Of a DNA stretch of 64,000 nucleotides, positions 34,301 through 42,420 are shown piece after piece. The translations under genes and the position numbers were made by a program. The stretch's first letter is position 1. Every line of letters starts with the position of its first letter. Origin of the DNA: UBA4416 sp040389965. Its GTDB lineage: Bacteria > Bacteroidota > Bacteroidia > B-17B0 > Aurantibacillaceae. The notes beneath the pieces were generated by a model that did no database searches, was not told where the DNA came from, and saw nothing but the letters and a program-made list of their open reading frames with translations. Where the stretch lies: positions 62,001-126,000 of the forward strand of contig JAZJZF010000021.1 in the NCBI GenBank assembly GCA_040389965.1, given 5' to 3'.

Positions 34301-37150
34301 GTAACAGGTACTTCCGCTGCAGGTTGTATCAGTCCTGCTTCTTCACAGGGAACATTTACGGTTATGGTTAATTCTACTCCTACTATTACTGCTATCGCTA
34401 CAAGATCGGCTTGCGCAGGTTCAACAGTTCCTGCATTATCTTTTACCGTTAATCCATCAAGCGGAAGTGTTAACTGGATTAACAATAACACCTCTACGGG
34501 TTTAACAGCCAGTGGTACCGGTAGCACTATTGCAGCCTTTACGGCTTCCAATGTTACGTCTTCCACTATAGGTGTTATAACTACTACCGCAACTGTAAAT
34601 GGGTGTACTGCAACCTTCAATCATACACTAACAGTTAACCCATTACCTTTGGTTAGTATAACACCTTTAAGTCAAACCATTACATGTGCTGCTCCAACAG
34701 TAACCCTTACCGGTTCATCAAATCCCGCTTCTGCTACTCCTGTATGGACAGGTGGCGTATCAAGTGGTGTGAACAGTTATACAGCTACGGCATCATCTGC
34801 CAATATTTATACATTAACTGCTACCAGTCTTGCCGGTTGCCTTGGCACAGCTACTACACAGGTTGTGCCTAGTGCAGGTCTTCCAACAGTTGCAGCAAGT
34901 ATTACAAATTCTTTAAATTGTACAGTAACATCGGCACAGGTTATTGCCACTACATCTACTACTCCTGTATCTTATAGCTGGACTGGCCCCGGAATTACTT
35001 CGGGAGCTACAACAGCGACTGCATCCGTCAATACAGGCGGACAATACACAGTAGTAGTGACCAATACCCTTTCTTTATGCTCTACTACTATTACAACGTC
35101 GGTACCATCCAGTACTACACCAATTACACCAAGCATAACGGCAACAGGCTCTATCACCTGCTCTACGCCTACCTTAACATTAAACGGAGCTCCTGCAGGT
35201 AGTGTAACTTACACATGGTCGGGTGTAGGTTTAATAAGCGGAACAAATACACAAACAGCAGCCGTTAATAGCGGAGGTGTTTATACCTTAAGTGTTACCA
35301 GTATAGCCAATGGCTGCGTAGGTTCTCAAACTCTAGCCATATCTACTAATACAACTGCACCAACGGTAAGTATGACTCCTACATCGAGCTACACAACTAC
35401 CTGTGCCAATCCTACTGTTGCACTAAATACTACGGTTAATCCTTCAACAGGTGTTACCTATAGCTGGACAGCTCCTTCAACAGGTGCGTTAAACAGCTAC
35501 ACCATATCAAACCCTGTAGCAAGTGGTAGCGGTGCCTTTACAGTAGCAGTTACCAATAGTGCTAACGGTTGTAGCACAGCATCCGCGTCGCAGGCTACTG
35601 TACAAATTACAGCAGACGCAGGCATACCGGTAGTAACCTTATCTGCTAATTCAACAAGTATCACCTGTGCCAATCAAACACCAAGTATAGCTGTTACAAC
35701 TACAGCAAGCCCTGTGAGCTACAGCTGGTCGCCTACTACAGGCATTGTTCCTGGCACGGAAACCACTGCAAATCCTTCGTTTAATACTCCGGGAACTTAC
35801 AGTGTAATAGTTACAAATACTGTATCGGGTTGTGCATCAAGTGCTGCGCAAAGTGTGGTAACCGTAACATTAAATAATACACCTCCGGTTATTTCTTCGT
35901 TCTTAACCACAAACGGCGGTACCATTACCTGTGCTAATCCTTCTATAACGGTTACTCCATCCATAACGCCAAGCAGTAATTTAACCTATACCTGGACAGG
36001 CGGAGCGGGACTTATTACTCCTGCGAACCAGGCAAACGCCACATTTAATGCTCCCGGCACTTATACTCTGGCAGTAACAAATACCGTAACGGGTTGCGTA
36101 TCGGTTACCACAAATTCGGCAAGTACTATTACTATTTATCAAAATACAGTTACCCCTACAGTAAGCGCTGCTGCAGCATCGAGTAACAGTGTTATTGGTT
36201 GTGCAAATTCTACGGTTACCTTCTCTACAAGCATAACCGCATCGGGTAGTAATTTAAGCTATAACTGGAATACAGGTGCCACTACACCAACCATAAGCAT
36301 TACAACTGCCGGCGCCTATTCGTTTACAGTTACCGATAATAGTAATGGATGCTCTGCAAATACCCAGTTTACGGTAACAGGTAATACCACTCCTCCACAA
36401 AATGTAAATGCAGGTGCTTCTGTAAATATTGCCTGTGGAAGCTCTACTACTACTTTAAATGGCACATCAACTTCTACAAATGTTAGCTATAGCTGGTCGG
36501 GACCAGGCTCAGGAAGTATTGTTTCAGGAAGTAATACGGCAAGCCCGGTTGTAGGCGAAACAGGAACCTATACCTTAACCGTAACTGACAATATAACAGG
36601 TTGCCAAAGCACATCTACTGTAAATGTAACCCAGGCCTTTGTAACAGCTTCATTTACGGCAGATCCTACAACGGGAATAGCTCCTTTAACTGTAAACTTT
36701 ACCAATACCAGTGTGGGCGCTACCTCTTACAGTTGGAATTTTGGCGATTCACAAACATCTGCGCAAACAAATCCGGTTAATGTATTTACAACAGGTACTT
36801 ATACTGTTTTGTTAACGGCTACATCGGGCACCTGTACTGCTACCGCCACCCTGCAGGTTGTTGTGGAAGACGGGCTGACTCTGGAAATCCCGAATGTATT
36901 TACTCCTAATAATGACGGCATAAATGACCTGTTTACCATAAAATCGACCGGTGTAAAAGATATATCCCTGCAGATTTTTAACCGTTGGGGAGAAAAACTA
37001 TATGAGTTCTCAGGAGCGAAAGCAGCCTGGGACGGGCTCAATACCCAGGGAATAAAAGTGCCGGATGCCACTTATTTTTATTTTGTAAAAGCCCGTGGTT
37101 TTGACGATAAAGAAATAGAAAAGCACGGCACAGTTAACCTTTTTAGGTAA
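31349..37150 (+). CDS. Giant cell-surface protein with Ig-like repeats, PKD domain and T9SS type B domain
   Basis: 1933 residues from the ATG at 31349, chosen over 31331 because the signal peptide (MKKFYSSLMIG to LFSQ) starts there. The N-terminal part (about 25-420) is Cys-rich and differs from the paralogue. Then follow about 18 Ig-like modules (about 420-1755), including a 251-residue block present twice in tandem; a PKD domain (about 1760-1830); and a T9SS type B C-terminal domain (about 1840-1933, EIPNVFTPNNDGINDLF) nearly identical to that of the 26203 protein. Several modules are also shared with that protein. Probably a surface adhesin or a structural filament. Strongly Thr/Ser-rich. 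Confidence 0.92.
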   Translation: MKKFYSSLMIGFICLLFSGNLFSQGNTCATAEPFCTAVGSPYIFTNVTDGNTGFCSSCPAAGCLSSTPRPSWFYVKSLTAGAMTYSLSQSTSIGGTPNIDVDFIAYGPYSAAQFTNACASLLTGSCSGDHNCIGNIEDCSYSIASTETMTLSPTAGGQYYLIMITNYDGVAGYITFTQTGGNGSDCAITCPDDNFVLVGTNKSTSADVPSGSTLNCNQNIQLDPPDLGGFSYNPFTDQLTPCMQVYIEPFRSNLATNGSIDVYENGFDSWFACPSGCGGAIGGTTATNGVNFGWFLGQADPNYSHPSVFCRTGTIGANTATVSLRSCWDNTQILAGPQAWNSTTCFTLTAAASPTAYGTAAFSVTPVAGAAGLSDTHWGRATITPSLIPSGTYTVTYTFNNGKCGDLHGKYVFTIPPTPTITAASAASQTICAGSTVAAENFVITPAAGTYVWNNDNTTIGVGASGTSTINAYTAPNIGSTTIGNFTITPTASGCIGTPRTFTITLNPKPTVSIVSNPASSICLNSSLTFTSSGANTYTWSSSANGGLGSTSGTNVGATPTATGTITYTVNATSVAGCTNTATQNITVNALPVVTITPASSGTLCSGTSITLTGSGASTYAWQAPAGGGLSGTSGSVVTITPTASPLTYTVTGTAANTCTNVAIRTITVIATPTISVSNPSATQSSTICSGNSVVLTASGAGTFTWSPATGLSSTTGSPVTASPTNTASPTIYTVTGTSAAGCISPVSSQGTFTVTVNPIPNVSISSTPASSVCLNSALTFTASGANTYTWSSSANGGLGSTSGANVGATPTATGTITYTVNATSVAGCTNTATQNITVNALPVVTITPASSGTLCSGTSITLTGSGATSYAWQSPAGGGLTGSGSVVTIAPTVSPVTYTVTGTAANTCTNIAIRTITVMATPTVSVSNPSATQSSTLCSGNSVVLTASGAGTFTWSPATGLSSTTGSPVTASPTNTSSPTIYTVTGTSAAGCISPASSQGTFTVMVNSTPTITAIATRSACAGSTVPALSFTVNPSSGSVNWINNNTSTGLTASGTGSTIAAFTASNVTSSTIGVITTTATVNGCTATFNHTLTVNPLPLVSITPLSQTITCAAPTVTLTGSSNPASATPVWTGGVSSGVNSYTATASSANIYTLTATSLAGCLGTATTQVVPSAGLPTVAASITNSLNCTVTSAQVIATTSTTPVSYSWTGPGITSGATTATASVNTGGQYTVVVTNTLSLCSTTITTSVPSSTTPITPSITATGSITCSTPTLTLNGAPAGSVTYTWSGVGLISGTNTQTAAVNSGGVYTLSVTSIANGCVGSQTLAISTNTTAPTVSMTPTSSYTTTCANPTVALNTTVNPSTGVTYSWTAPSTGALNSYTISNPVASGSGAFTVAVTNSANGCSTASASQATVQITADAGIPVVTLSANSTSITCANQTPSIAVTTTASPVSYSWSPTTGIVPGTETTANPSFNTPGTYSVIVTNTVSGCASSAAQSVVTVTLNNTPPVISSFLTTNGGTITCANPSITVTPSITPSSNLTYTWTGGAGLITPANQANATFNAPGTYTLAVTNTVTGCVSVTTNSASTITIYQNTVTPTVSAAAASSNSVIGCANSTVTFSTSITASGSNLSYNWNTGATTPTISITTAGAYSFTVTDNSNGCSANTQFTVTGNTTPPQNVNAGASVNIACGSSTTTLNGTSTSTNVSYSWSGPGSGSIVSGSNTASPVVGETGTYTLTVTDNITGCQSTSTVNVTQAFVTASFTADPTTGIAPLTVNFTNTSVGATSYSWNFGDSQTSAQTNPVNVFTTGTYTVLLTATSGTCTATATLQVVVEDGLTLEIPNVFTPNNDGINDLFTIKSTGVKDISLQIFNRWGEKLYEFSGAKAAWDGLNTQGIKVPDATYFYFVKARGFDDKEIEKHGTVNLFR
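32867..34369 (+). repeat. Tandem duplication, units of 753 and 750 bp
   Basis: Unit 1 is 32867-33619 and unit 2 is 33620-34369, aligned by their first AAT codon and by the conserved ACACCTGGAG at 32961 and 33714. Long stretches are nearly identical at the DNA level, including third positions (for example 33035-33155 against 33788-33908). One codon is lost in unit 2. Each unit holds three Ig-like modules. Confidence 0.88.
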
Positions 37151-37177
37151 GAATACAGTTTTTTGCTCATTTTTATT

Positions 37178-37210
37178 AAAAAAGTCTTTCCTAAAAGGAA
37201 AGACTTTTTT
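37178..37210 (+). terminator. Rho-independent terminator after the second giant surface protein
   Basis: Perfect 14-bp stem AAAAAAGTCTTTCC (37178-37191) / GGAAAGACTTTTTT (37197-37210), loop 5 nt. It insulates the ribosomal cluster from the upstream gene. Confidence 0.93.
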
Positions 37211-37231
37211 AATTTCGTATCCCCCCACAAA

Positions 37232-37292
37232 CCTATTTATGAAATAGGCCAGGTTTTTAGAAAATGAAATAAATGATCTGAATTTTCATTTT
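37232..37292. promoter_or_regulatory. Two inverted repeats upstream of the ribosomal promoter
   Basis: CCTATTT (37232-37238) / AAATAGG (37242-37248) with a 3-nt centre, then AAAATGAAA (37261-37269) / TTTCATTTT (37284-37292) with a 14-nt centre. Both lie upstream of the -33 element, where an activator or A-tract element could act. No known regulator is recognised. Confidence 0.4.
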
Positions 37293-37336
37293 ATTACTAA
37301 AAATCCAACATTTATTCAATATTTTTCAACAATTTT

Positions 37337-37385
37337 TTTGTTGATGAAGAAAATAATTATATCTTTGCCGTCCCCAAAATGGGGA
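37337..37385 (+). promoter_or_regulatory. Promoter of the ribosomal protein cluster, with 5' hairpin
   Basis: TTTG (37337-37340), 19-bp spacer, TATCTTTG (37360-37367): an exact match to the Bacteroidota consensus. The predicted start, about 4-8 nt on, falls at or next to the small hairpin TCCCC-aaaat-GGGGA (37371-37385), which would cap the mRNA. The leader to rpsL is about 55-60 nt. Confidence 0.8.
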
Positions 37386-37430
37386 GAAAGCGTAAATTAT
37401 AGTAAAATCAAGTAATACAGAGGATTTAAG

Positions 37431-37844
37431 ATGCCTACAATATCGCAATTAGTAAGAAAAGGACGCTATAAAGCTCCTAACAAAAGTAAATCGGCCGCTT
37501 TGGACTCATGTCCACAACGCCGTGGTGTTTGTACCCGTGTGTACACAACAACCCCTAAAAAACCTAACTCAGCTATGCGTAAAGTAGCGAAGGTGCGTTT
37601 AACAAATAAGCAAGAAATTATTGCTTATATCCCTGGTGAGGGTCACAACTTGCAAGAGCACAGTATCGTTTTGGTACGTGGTGGTCGTGTTAAGGATTTA
37701 CCAGGTGTACGTTACCACATCGTTCGCGGATCTTTAGATACAGCGGGTGTTGAAGGCAGAAAACAACAACGTTCCAAATACGGAACTAAGCGTCCTAAAG
37801 CAGGTGCTGTTGCAGCTCCGGCAAAAGGTGCTAAGAAAAAATAA
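37431..37844 (+). CDS. rpsL: 30S ribosomal protein S12
   Basis: 137 residues, opening the cluster. The decoding-centre loop TPKKPNSA (41-48) and the second loop RVKDLPGVRYH are intact; the Asp of KDLPG is the position methylthiolated by RimO in other bacteria. A Lys/Ala-rich C-terminal tail (about 125-137) is longer than in E. coli. S12 guards decoding accuracy on the 30S subunit. It is followed by rpsG after 34 bp and is driven by the promoter at 37337. Confidence 0.98.
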   Translation: MPTISQLVRKGRYKAPNKSKSAALDSCPQRRGVCTRVYTTTPKKPNSAMRKVAKVRLTNKQEIIAYIPGEGHNLQEHSIVLVRGGRVKDLPGVRYHIVRGSLDTAGVEGRKQQRSKYGTKRPKAGAVAAPAKGAKKK

Positions 37845-37878
37845 TATTAAGTAAGAAAATTTAAGTAGATTTTATACA

Positions 37879-38346
37879 ATGAGGAAATCAACCGCTAAAA
37901 AAAGAATTCTGTTACCAGATCCAATTTATAACGATATTTTGGTAACACGTTTTTTAAACAGTTTAATGTACGACGGTAAAAAAAATACCGCGTCAAAACT
38001 ATTTCATGAGTGCTTAGAAATCGTTGCAAAACGTACTAACGAAGATGGATTAGAAGTTTTCAAAAAAGGATTAGCTAACGTAACTCCACAAGTTGAAGTT
38101 CGTTCACGCCGTGTAGGTGGAGCAACTTTCCAGATTCCTTCAGAGGTTCGCCCTGAAAGAAAATTAGCTTTGGCTATTAAATGGATGATCACTTACGCTC
38201 GTAAACGTAACGAAAAATCAATGGCTCAGAAATTAGCCGGAGAAATCGTTTCTGCTTCTAAAGAAGAAGGTGCTGCTTTCAAAAAGAAAGAAGACGTTCA
38301 CAAAATGGCAGAAGCTAACAAAGCATTTTCACATTTCAGATTCTAA
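37879..38346 (+). CDS. rpsG: 30S ribosomal protein S7
   Basis: 155 residues, matching the family. The N-terminus MRKSTAKKR and the conserved VEVRSRRVGGATFQIPSEVR and ARKRNEKSM are clear. S7 nucleates assembly of the 3' domain of 16S rRNA and lines the E site. In E. coli it represses its own operon; no copy of that binding site was recognised in the short rpsL-rpsG gap. Five bp separate it from fusA. Confidence 0.98.
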   Translation: MRKSTAKKRILLPDPIYNDILVTRFLNSLMYDGKKNTASKLFHECLEIVAKRTNEDGLEVFKKGLANVTPQVEVRSRRVGGATFQIPSEVRPERKLALAIKWMITYARKRNEKSMAQKLAGEIVSASKEEGAAFKKKEDVHKMAEANKAFSHFRF

Positions 38347-38351
38347 TTAAA

Positions 38352-40466
38352 ATGAGCGATTTAAGATATACAAGAAATATTGGTATTGCTGCGCATATTG
38401 ATGCTGGTAAAACAACCACAACAGAGCGTATCCTTTACTACACAGGTGTAAACCATAAAATTGGTGAAGTGCACGAAGGTGCAGCCACTATGGATTGGAT
38501 GGCACAAGAGCAAGAGCGAGGTATTACCATTACTTCTGCTGCTACAACCTGTTTTTGGAAATACAGAGATAATCAATACAAAATTAATATCATTGATACA
38601 CCGGGCCACGTTGACTTTACAGTTGAAGTGAATCGTTCTTTACGTGTATTAGATGGTTTAGTGTTTTTGTTTTCAGCTGTTGATGGTGTTGAGCCTCAAT
38701 CTGAAACTAACTGGCGTTTAGCGGATAATTATAATGTTACCCGTTTAGGTTTCGTTAATAAAATGGATCGCCAGGGTGCTGACTTCTTAAAAGTAGTTAA
38801 GCAAACACGCGAAATCTTAGGTGGTAATGCCGTTCCTCTTCAAATCCCAATCGGTGCTGAAGAAAACTTTATTGGGGTAGTTGATTTAATTAACTTCCGT
38901 GGTATTGTTTGGAATGAACATGATAAAGGAATGACTTTCCAGGAAGTTCCTATTCCTGATGATTTATTAGAAGAAGCAACTGAGTGGAGAGAAAAAATGT
39001 TGGAAGCTGTTTCTGAATTTGATGACAAAATCATGGAGAAGTTTTTCGACGCTCCGGATACTATCACAGAAAGAGAAGTATTAGATGCATTGCGTAAAGC
39101 TTGCGTTGCCAATAAAATTGTTCCTATGGTATGTGGTTCATCTTTCAAAAACAAAGGTGTACAAACCATGTTGGATTTGGTGATGGAATTAATGCCATCT
39201 CCAATGGACAAAGCAGAAACTAAAGGGATTAACCCTGACACTGGTTTAGAGGTAACTCGTAAACCGGATGTGAAAGAACCATTTACAGCTTTAGCATTTA
39301 AAATTGCTACCGATCCATTCGTAGGTCGTTTAGCTTTCTTCCGTGCGTATTCTGGTCGTTTAGATGCTGGTTCTTATGTCTTGAACACCCGTTCAGGAAA
39401 TAAAGAACGTATCTCCCGTATCTTCCAAATGCATGCTAACAAACAAAATCCAGTTGAGTTTTTAGAGGCTGGAGATATTGGAGCAGCAGTTGGATTTAAA
39501 GATATTAAAACAGGAGATACATTGTGTGATGAAAAGCATCCAATTGTTTTAGAAGCGATGAATTTCCCTGAGCCAGTTATTGGTTTAGCAATTGAACCAA
39601 AAACACAAGGCGATTTAGATCGTTTAGGCGTAGGTTTACATAAATTAGCGGAAGAAGATCCAACGTTCCGTGTTCACACAGATGAAGATTCTGGTCAAAC
39701 CATTATCTCCGGTATGGGTGAGTTACACTTAGAGATTATTATCGACCGTTTAAAACGTGAGTTTAAAGTAGAAGTTAACCAGGGCGAGCCTCAGGTATCT
39801 TACAAAGAATCTATTTCTGCAACTTATGAGCACCGTGAAGTTTACAAAAAACAAACAGGTGGTCGTGGTAAATTCGCTGATATTAAAATTGTATTGGGAC
39901 CTGTTGATGCAGATTTCGACAGAACAAAAGGCGATTTACAGTTTGTGAATGAAATTTCCGGTGGTTCAATTCCACGTGAGTTTATTCCTTCTGTTGAGAA
40001 AGGCTTTAAAGCATCTATGGTAAACGGTGTATTAGCCGGGTATCCATTGGATAACTTGAAAGTACGTTTAATTGATGGTTCATTCCACGCAGTCGATTCA
40101 GATTCATTATCTTTTGAGATCTGTGCCCGTTCAGCATACCGTGAAGCATTGGTAAAATGTAAACCGGTATTAATGGAGCCGATCATGAAAGTAGAAGTTC
40201 TTACTCCGGAAGTAAACATGGGTGATGTGGTAGGTGACTTAAACCGTCGTCGTGGCCAGATTGAAGGGATGGATTCTAAAAATAACTCACAGGTTATTAA
40301 AGCAAAAGTTCCTTTGTCTGAAATGTTTGGTTATGTAACTCAGTTACGTACATTAACATCAGGCCGTGCAACATCAACTATGGAATTCTCTCACTATGCA
40401 GATGCCCCTGCCAACGTAGCAGCAGATGTAATAGCAAAAGTAAAAGGTAATAAAGAAAAAGTTTAA
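38352..40466 (+). CDS. fusA: Elongation factor G
   Basis: 704-residue translational GTPase that drives translocation. G1 is AHIDAGKTT (14-22), followed by DTPGHVDF and NKMD, then domains II to V, with the domain IV segment YKKQTGGRGKFADI. The length is that of canonical bacterial EF-G. It is placed between rpsG and rpsJ; tuf, which sits here in many bacteria, is absent, as is common in Bacteroidota. Confidence 0.98.
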   Translation: MSDLRYTRNIGIAAHIDAGKTTTTERILYYTGVNHKIGEVHEGAATMDWMAQEQERGITITSAATTCFWKYRDNQYKINIIDTPGHVDFTVEVNRSLRVLDGLVFLFSAVDGVEPQSETNWRLADNYNVTRLGFVNKMDRQGADFLKVVKQTREILGGNAVPLQIPIGAEENFIGVVDLINFRGIVWNEHDKGMTFQEVPIPDDLLEEATEWREKMLEAVSEFDDKIMEKFFDAPDTITEREVLDALRKACVANKIVPMVCGSSFKNKGVQTMLDLVMELMPSPMDKAETKGINPDTGLEVTRKPDVKEPFTALAFKIATDPFVGRLAFFRAYSGRLDAGSYVLNTRSGNKERISRIFQMHANKQNPVEFLEAGDIGAAVGFKDIKTGDTLCDEKHPIVLEAMNFPEPVIGLAIEPKTQGDLDRLGVGLHKLAEEDPTFRVHTDEDSGQTIISGMGELHLEIIIDRLKREFKVEVNQGEPQVSYKESISATYEHREVYKKQTGGRGKFADIKIVLGPVDADFDRTKGDLQFVNEISGGSIPREFIPSVEKGFKASMVNGVLAGYPLDNLKVRLIDGSFHAVDSDSLSFEICARSAYREALVKCKPVLMEPIMKVEVLTPEVNMGDVVGDLNRRRGQIEGMDSKNNSQVIKAKVPLSEMFGYVTQLRTLTSGRATSTMEFSHYADAPANVAADVIAKVKGNKEKV

Positions 40467-40484
40467 TCGCATTATTCAGATAAA

Positions 40485-40790
40485 ATGAGCCAAAGAATCA
40501 GAATCAAATTAAAATCATACGATTACAATTTAGTAGATAAATCTGCTGAAAAAATCGTAAAAACTGTGAAAATGACAGGAGCTGTGGTTAATGGACCAAT
40601 TCCATTGCCTACTAACAAAAGAATCTTCACAGTATTACGTTCGCCGCACGTAAACAAAAAAGCGCGTGAGCAATTCCAGGTTTGTGCATACAAACGTTTA
40701 TTGGATATCTACAGTTCTTCTTCAAAAACAGTAGATGCTTTAATGAAATTAGAGTTGCCTAGCGGAGTAGAGGTTGAGATCAAAGTTTAA
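40485..40790 (+). CDS. rpsJ: 30S ribosomal protein S10
   Basis: 101 residues. RIKLKSYDYNLVDKSAEKIV at the start and the loop PLPTNKRIFTVLRSPHVNKKAREQF identify S10, which binds the 30S head and, in other bacteria, also NusB/NusG during antitermination. First gene of the S10 part, 18 bp after fusA with no promoter or terminator between, so str and S10 are joined. The 68-bp gap to rplC holds no strong hairpin. Confidence 0.98.
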   Translation: MSQRIRIKLKSYDYNLVDKSAEKIVKTVKMTGAVVNGPIPLPTNKRIFTVLRSPHVNKKAREQFQVCAYKRLLDIYSSSSKTVDALMKLELPSGVEVEIKV

Positions 40791-40858
40791 CCCTCTGTTC
40801 TCTAAATAAAAAAGGATAAAAAATAATAATTAGTAAAAACAAATAACAAAAAAGTCAA

Positions 40859-41476
40859 ATGTCTGGAATTATTGGTAAAAAAATAGGAATGACTAGCTTC
40901 TTCGATGCCAATGGCAAGTATGTGCCATGCACAGTTATTGAAGCAGGTCCTTGCGTGGTTACGCAAGTAAAAACCAATGAAAAAGACGGTTACACAGCTT
41001 TACAGTTAGCTTACGATGAGAAAAAAGAAAAACACACATCGTCTGCAATGAAAGGTCATTTTGAATTAGCAAAAACGACCCCAAAACGTAAAATTGTTGA
41101 GTTCCGTTCTTTTGAGGAAACAAAAAATTTAGGTGATGTAGTAACTCTTGATATGTTTGTAGAAGGCGACTTCGTAGACGTAGTTGGTACTTCTAAAGGA
41201 AAAGGTTTCCAGGGTGTAGTTAAACGTCACGGATTTGGTGGTGTAGGTGGTACAACTCACGGTCAGCATGATCGTTCAAGAGCACCTGGATCATTAGGAG
41301 CATCTTCAGATCCTTCCCGTGTATTTAAAGGTATGCGTATGGCCGGAAGAACAGGTGGAAACAGAAAAAAAATCCAAAACCTGGTAGTAGTTAAAATAAT
41401 GGCAGAAAAGAATGTGCTTTTAATTAAAGGTTCTATTCCTGGTGCTAAAGGGTCTTACGTTATAATCGAGAAGTAA
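40859..41476 (+). CDS. rplC: 50S ribosomal protein L3
   Basis: 205 residues. MSGIIGKKIGMTSFF and GKGFQGVVKRHGFGG are characteristic; the extended loop with GGTTHGQHDRSRAPGS reaches toward the peptidyl transferase centre and contains the Gln that PrmB methylates in other species. L3 starts assembly of the large subunit. Two bp before rplD. Confidence 0.98.
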   Translation: MSGIIGKKIGMTSFFDANGKYVPCTVIEAGPCVVTQVKTNEKDGYTALQLAYDEKKEKHTSSAMKGHFELAKTTPKRKIVEFRSFEETKNLGDVVTLDMFVEGDFVDVVGTSKGKGFQGVVKRHGFGGVGGTTHGQHDRSRAPGSLGASSDPSRVFKGMRMAGRTGGNRKKIQNLVVVKIMAEKNVLLIKGSIPGAKGSYVIIEK

Positions 41477-41478
41477 TC

Positions 41479-42108
41479 ATGCAAGTAGAAATATTAAACA
41501 TAAGCGGAAAAAAAACTACTAAGAAAGTAGATTTAACCGACAGTATCTTTGGTGCAGAGCCAAATGATCATAGCATATACCTGGATGTAAAGCACTATTT
41601 AGCTGCTCAACGTCAGGGAACACACAAATCAAAAGAGCGTGCTGAGATTTCTCGTACGACTAAAAAATTGAAACGTCAAAAGGGAACAGGTGGAGCTCGT
41701 GCGGGTTCTATGAAATCTCCGGTTTTCGTTGGTGGTGGTCGTGCATTCGGTCCTCGCCCTCGTAACTACGATTTCAAAATCAACAAAAAAGTAAAAGTAT
41801 TAGCTCGTGTATCGGCTTTAACTTATAAAGCAAAAGAAAACGCTATTACTGTGTTAGAAGACTTCACATTTGATGCTCCAAAAACAAGTAATTATGTTGA
41901 GTTAATCAAGAATTTGAACTTATCTGACAAAAAAACATTATTAGTGTTGGGAGATGCAAATAAAAACGTATATTTGTCGTCCCGTAATTTGGAAGGCGCA
42001 AAAGTTGTAACTGCATCAGAATTAAACACTTATGATATAGTTAATGCTCACACATTAATTCTTTCAGAAAGCTCGGTTAAAGTATTAGAATCATTATTAA
42101 ACAAATAA
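41479..42108 (+). CDS. rplD: 50S ribosomal protein L4
   Basis: 209 residues with the tunnel-lining loop KRQKGTGGARAGSMKSPVF and GGGRAFGPRPRNY. In E. coli L4 also represses the S10 operon through a leader hairpin; here the S10 genes have no separate leader, so that control is unlikely in the same form. One bp separates it from rplW, suggesting translational coupling. Confidence 0.98.
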   Translation: MQVEILNISGKKTTKKVDLTDSIFGAEPNDHSIYLDVKHYLAAQRQGTHKSKERAEISRTTKKLKRQKGTGGARAGSMKSPVFVGGGRAFGPRPRNYDFKINKKVKVLARVSALTYKAKENAITVLEDFTFDAPKTSNYVELIKNLNLSDKKTLLVLGDANKNVYLSSRNLEGAKVVTASELNTYDIVNAHTLILSESSVKVLESLLNK

Positions 42109-42109
42109 A

Positions 42110-42400
42110 ATGGAAATATTAATAAAACCAATCATCACCGAAAAGATGACTTCTTTGGCCGAGAAGTTGAATCGCTATGGTTTTGTGGTAGATAAAAGCG
42201 CCAACAAAGTACAAATAAGACAAGCTGTTGAAAAAATGTACGGTGTAAAAGTTGAAGCAGTAAATACTCAACAATACGTTGGTAAAGTAAAAACCCGTAA
42301 TACTACTCGTGGTATTGCTGTAGGCCGCGTAAACCGTTCAAAAAGAGCTTTTGTCACATTAAAAGCTGGCGAAGTAATTGATTTTTACGCTAATATTTAA
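42110..42400 (+). CDS. rplW: 50S ribosomal protein L23
   Basis: 96 residues. The start IKPIITEKMTSLAEKLNRYGF and the following KIEIRQAVEKMYGVKVEAVN-like helix identify L23, which sits at the tunnel exit and docks trigger factor and the signal recognition particle. The family length is kept. It is followed by rplB after 20 bp. Confidence 0.97.
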   Translation: MEILIKPIITEKMTSLAEKLNRYGFVVDKSANKVQIRQAVEKMYGVKVEAVNTQQYVGKVKTRNTTRGIAVGRVNRSKRAFVTLKAGEVIDFYANI

Positions 42401-42420
42401 TCTGATAAAAAGTAGAAGAA

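Noticed and set aside
27415..34369. Regular repeats as a CRISPR array
   Set aside because: The repeats are 240 and 753 bp long, in frame, without unique spacers of constant size, and code for Ig-like modules.
34042..34620. Minus-strand frame of 192 codons
   Set aside because: It mirrors the Thr/Val-rich repeats of the giant surface protein; its product is low-complexity with no domain, and a similar frame lies opposite the first repeat unit (33292-33528).
38840..39241. Minus-strand frame of 133 codons opposite fusA
   Set aside because: Shadow frame produced by codon bias of fusA; no start signal and no recognisable domain.
40467..40484. tuf gene between fusA and rpsJ
   Set aside because: Only 18 bp separate the two genes; EF-Tu must be encoded elsewhere.
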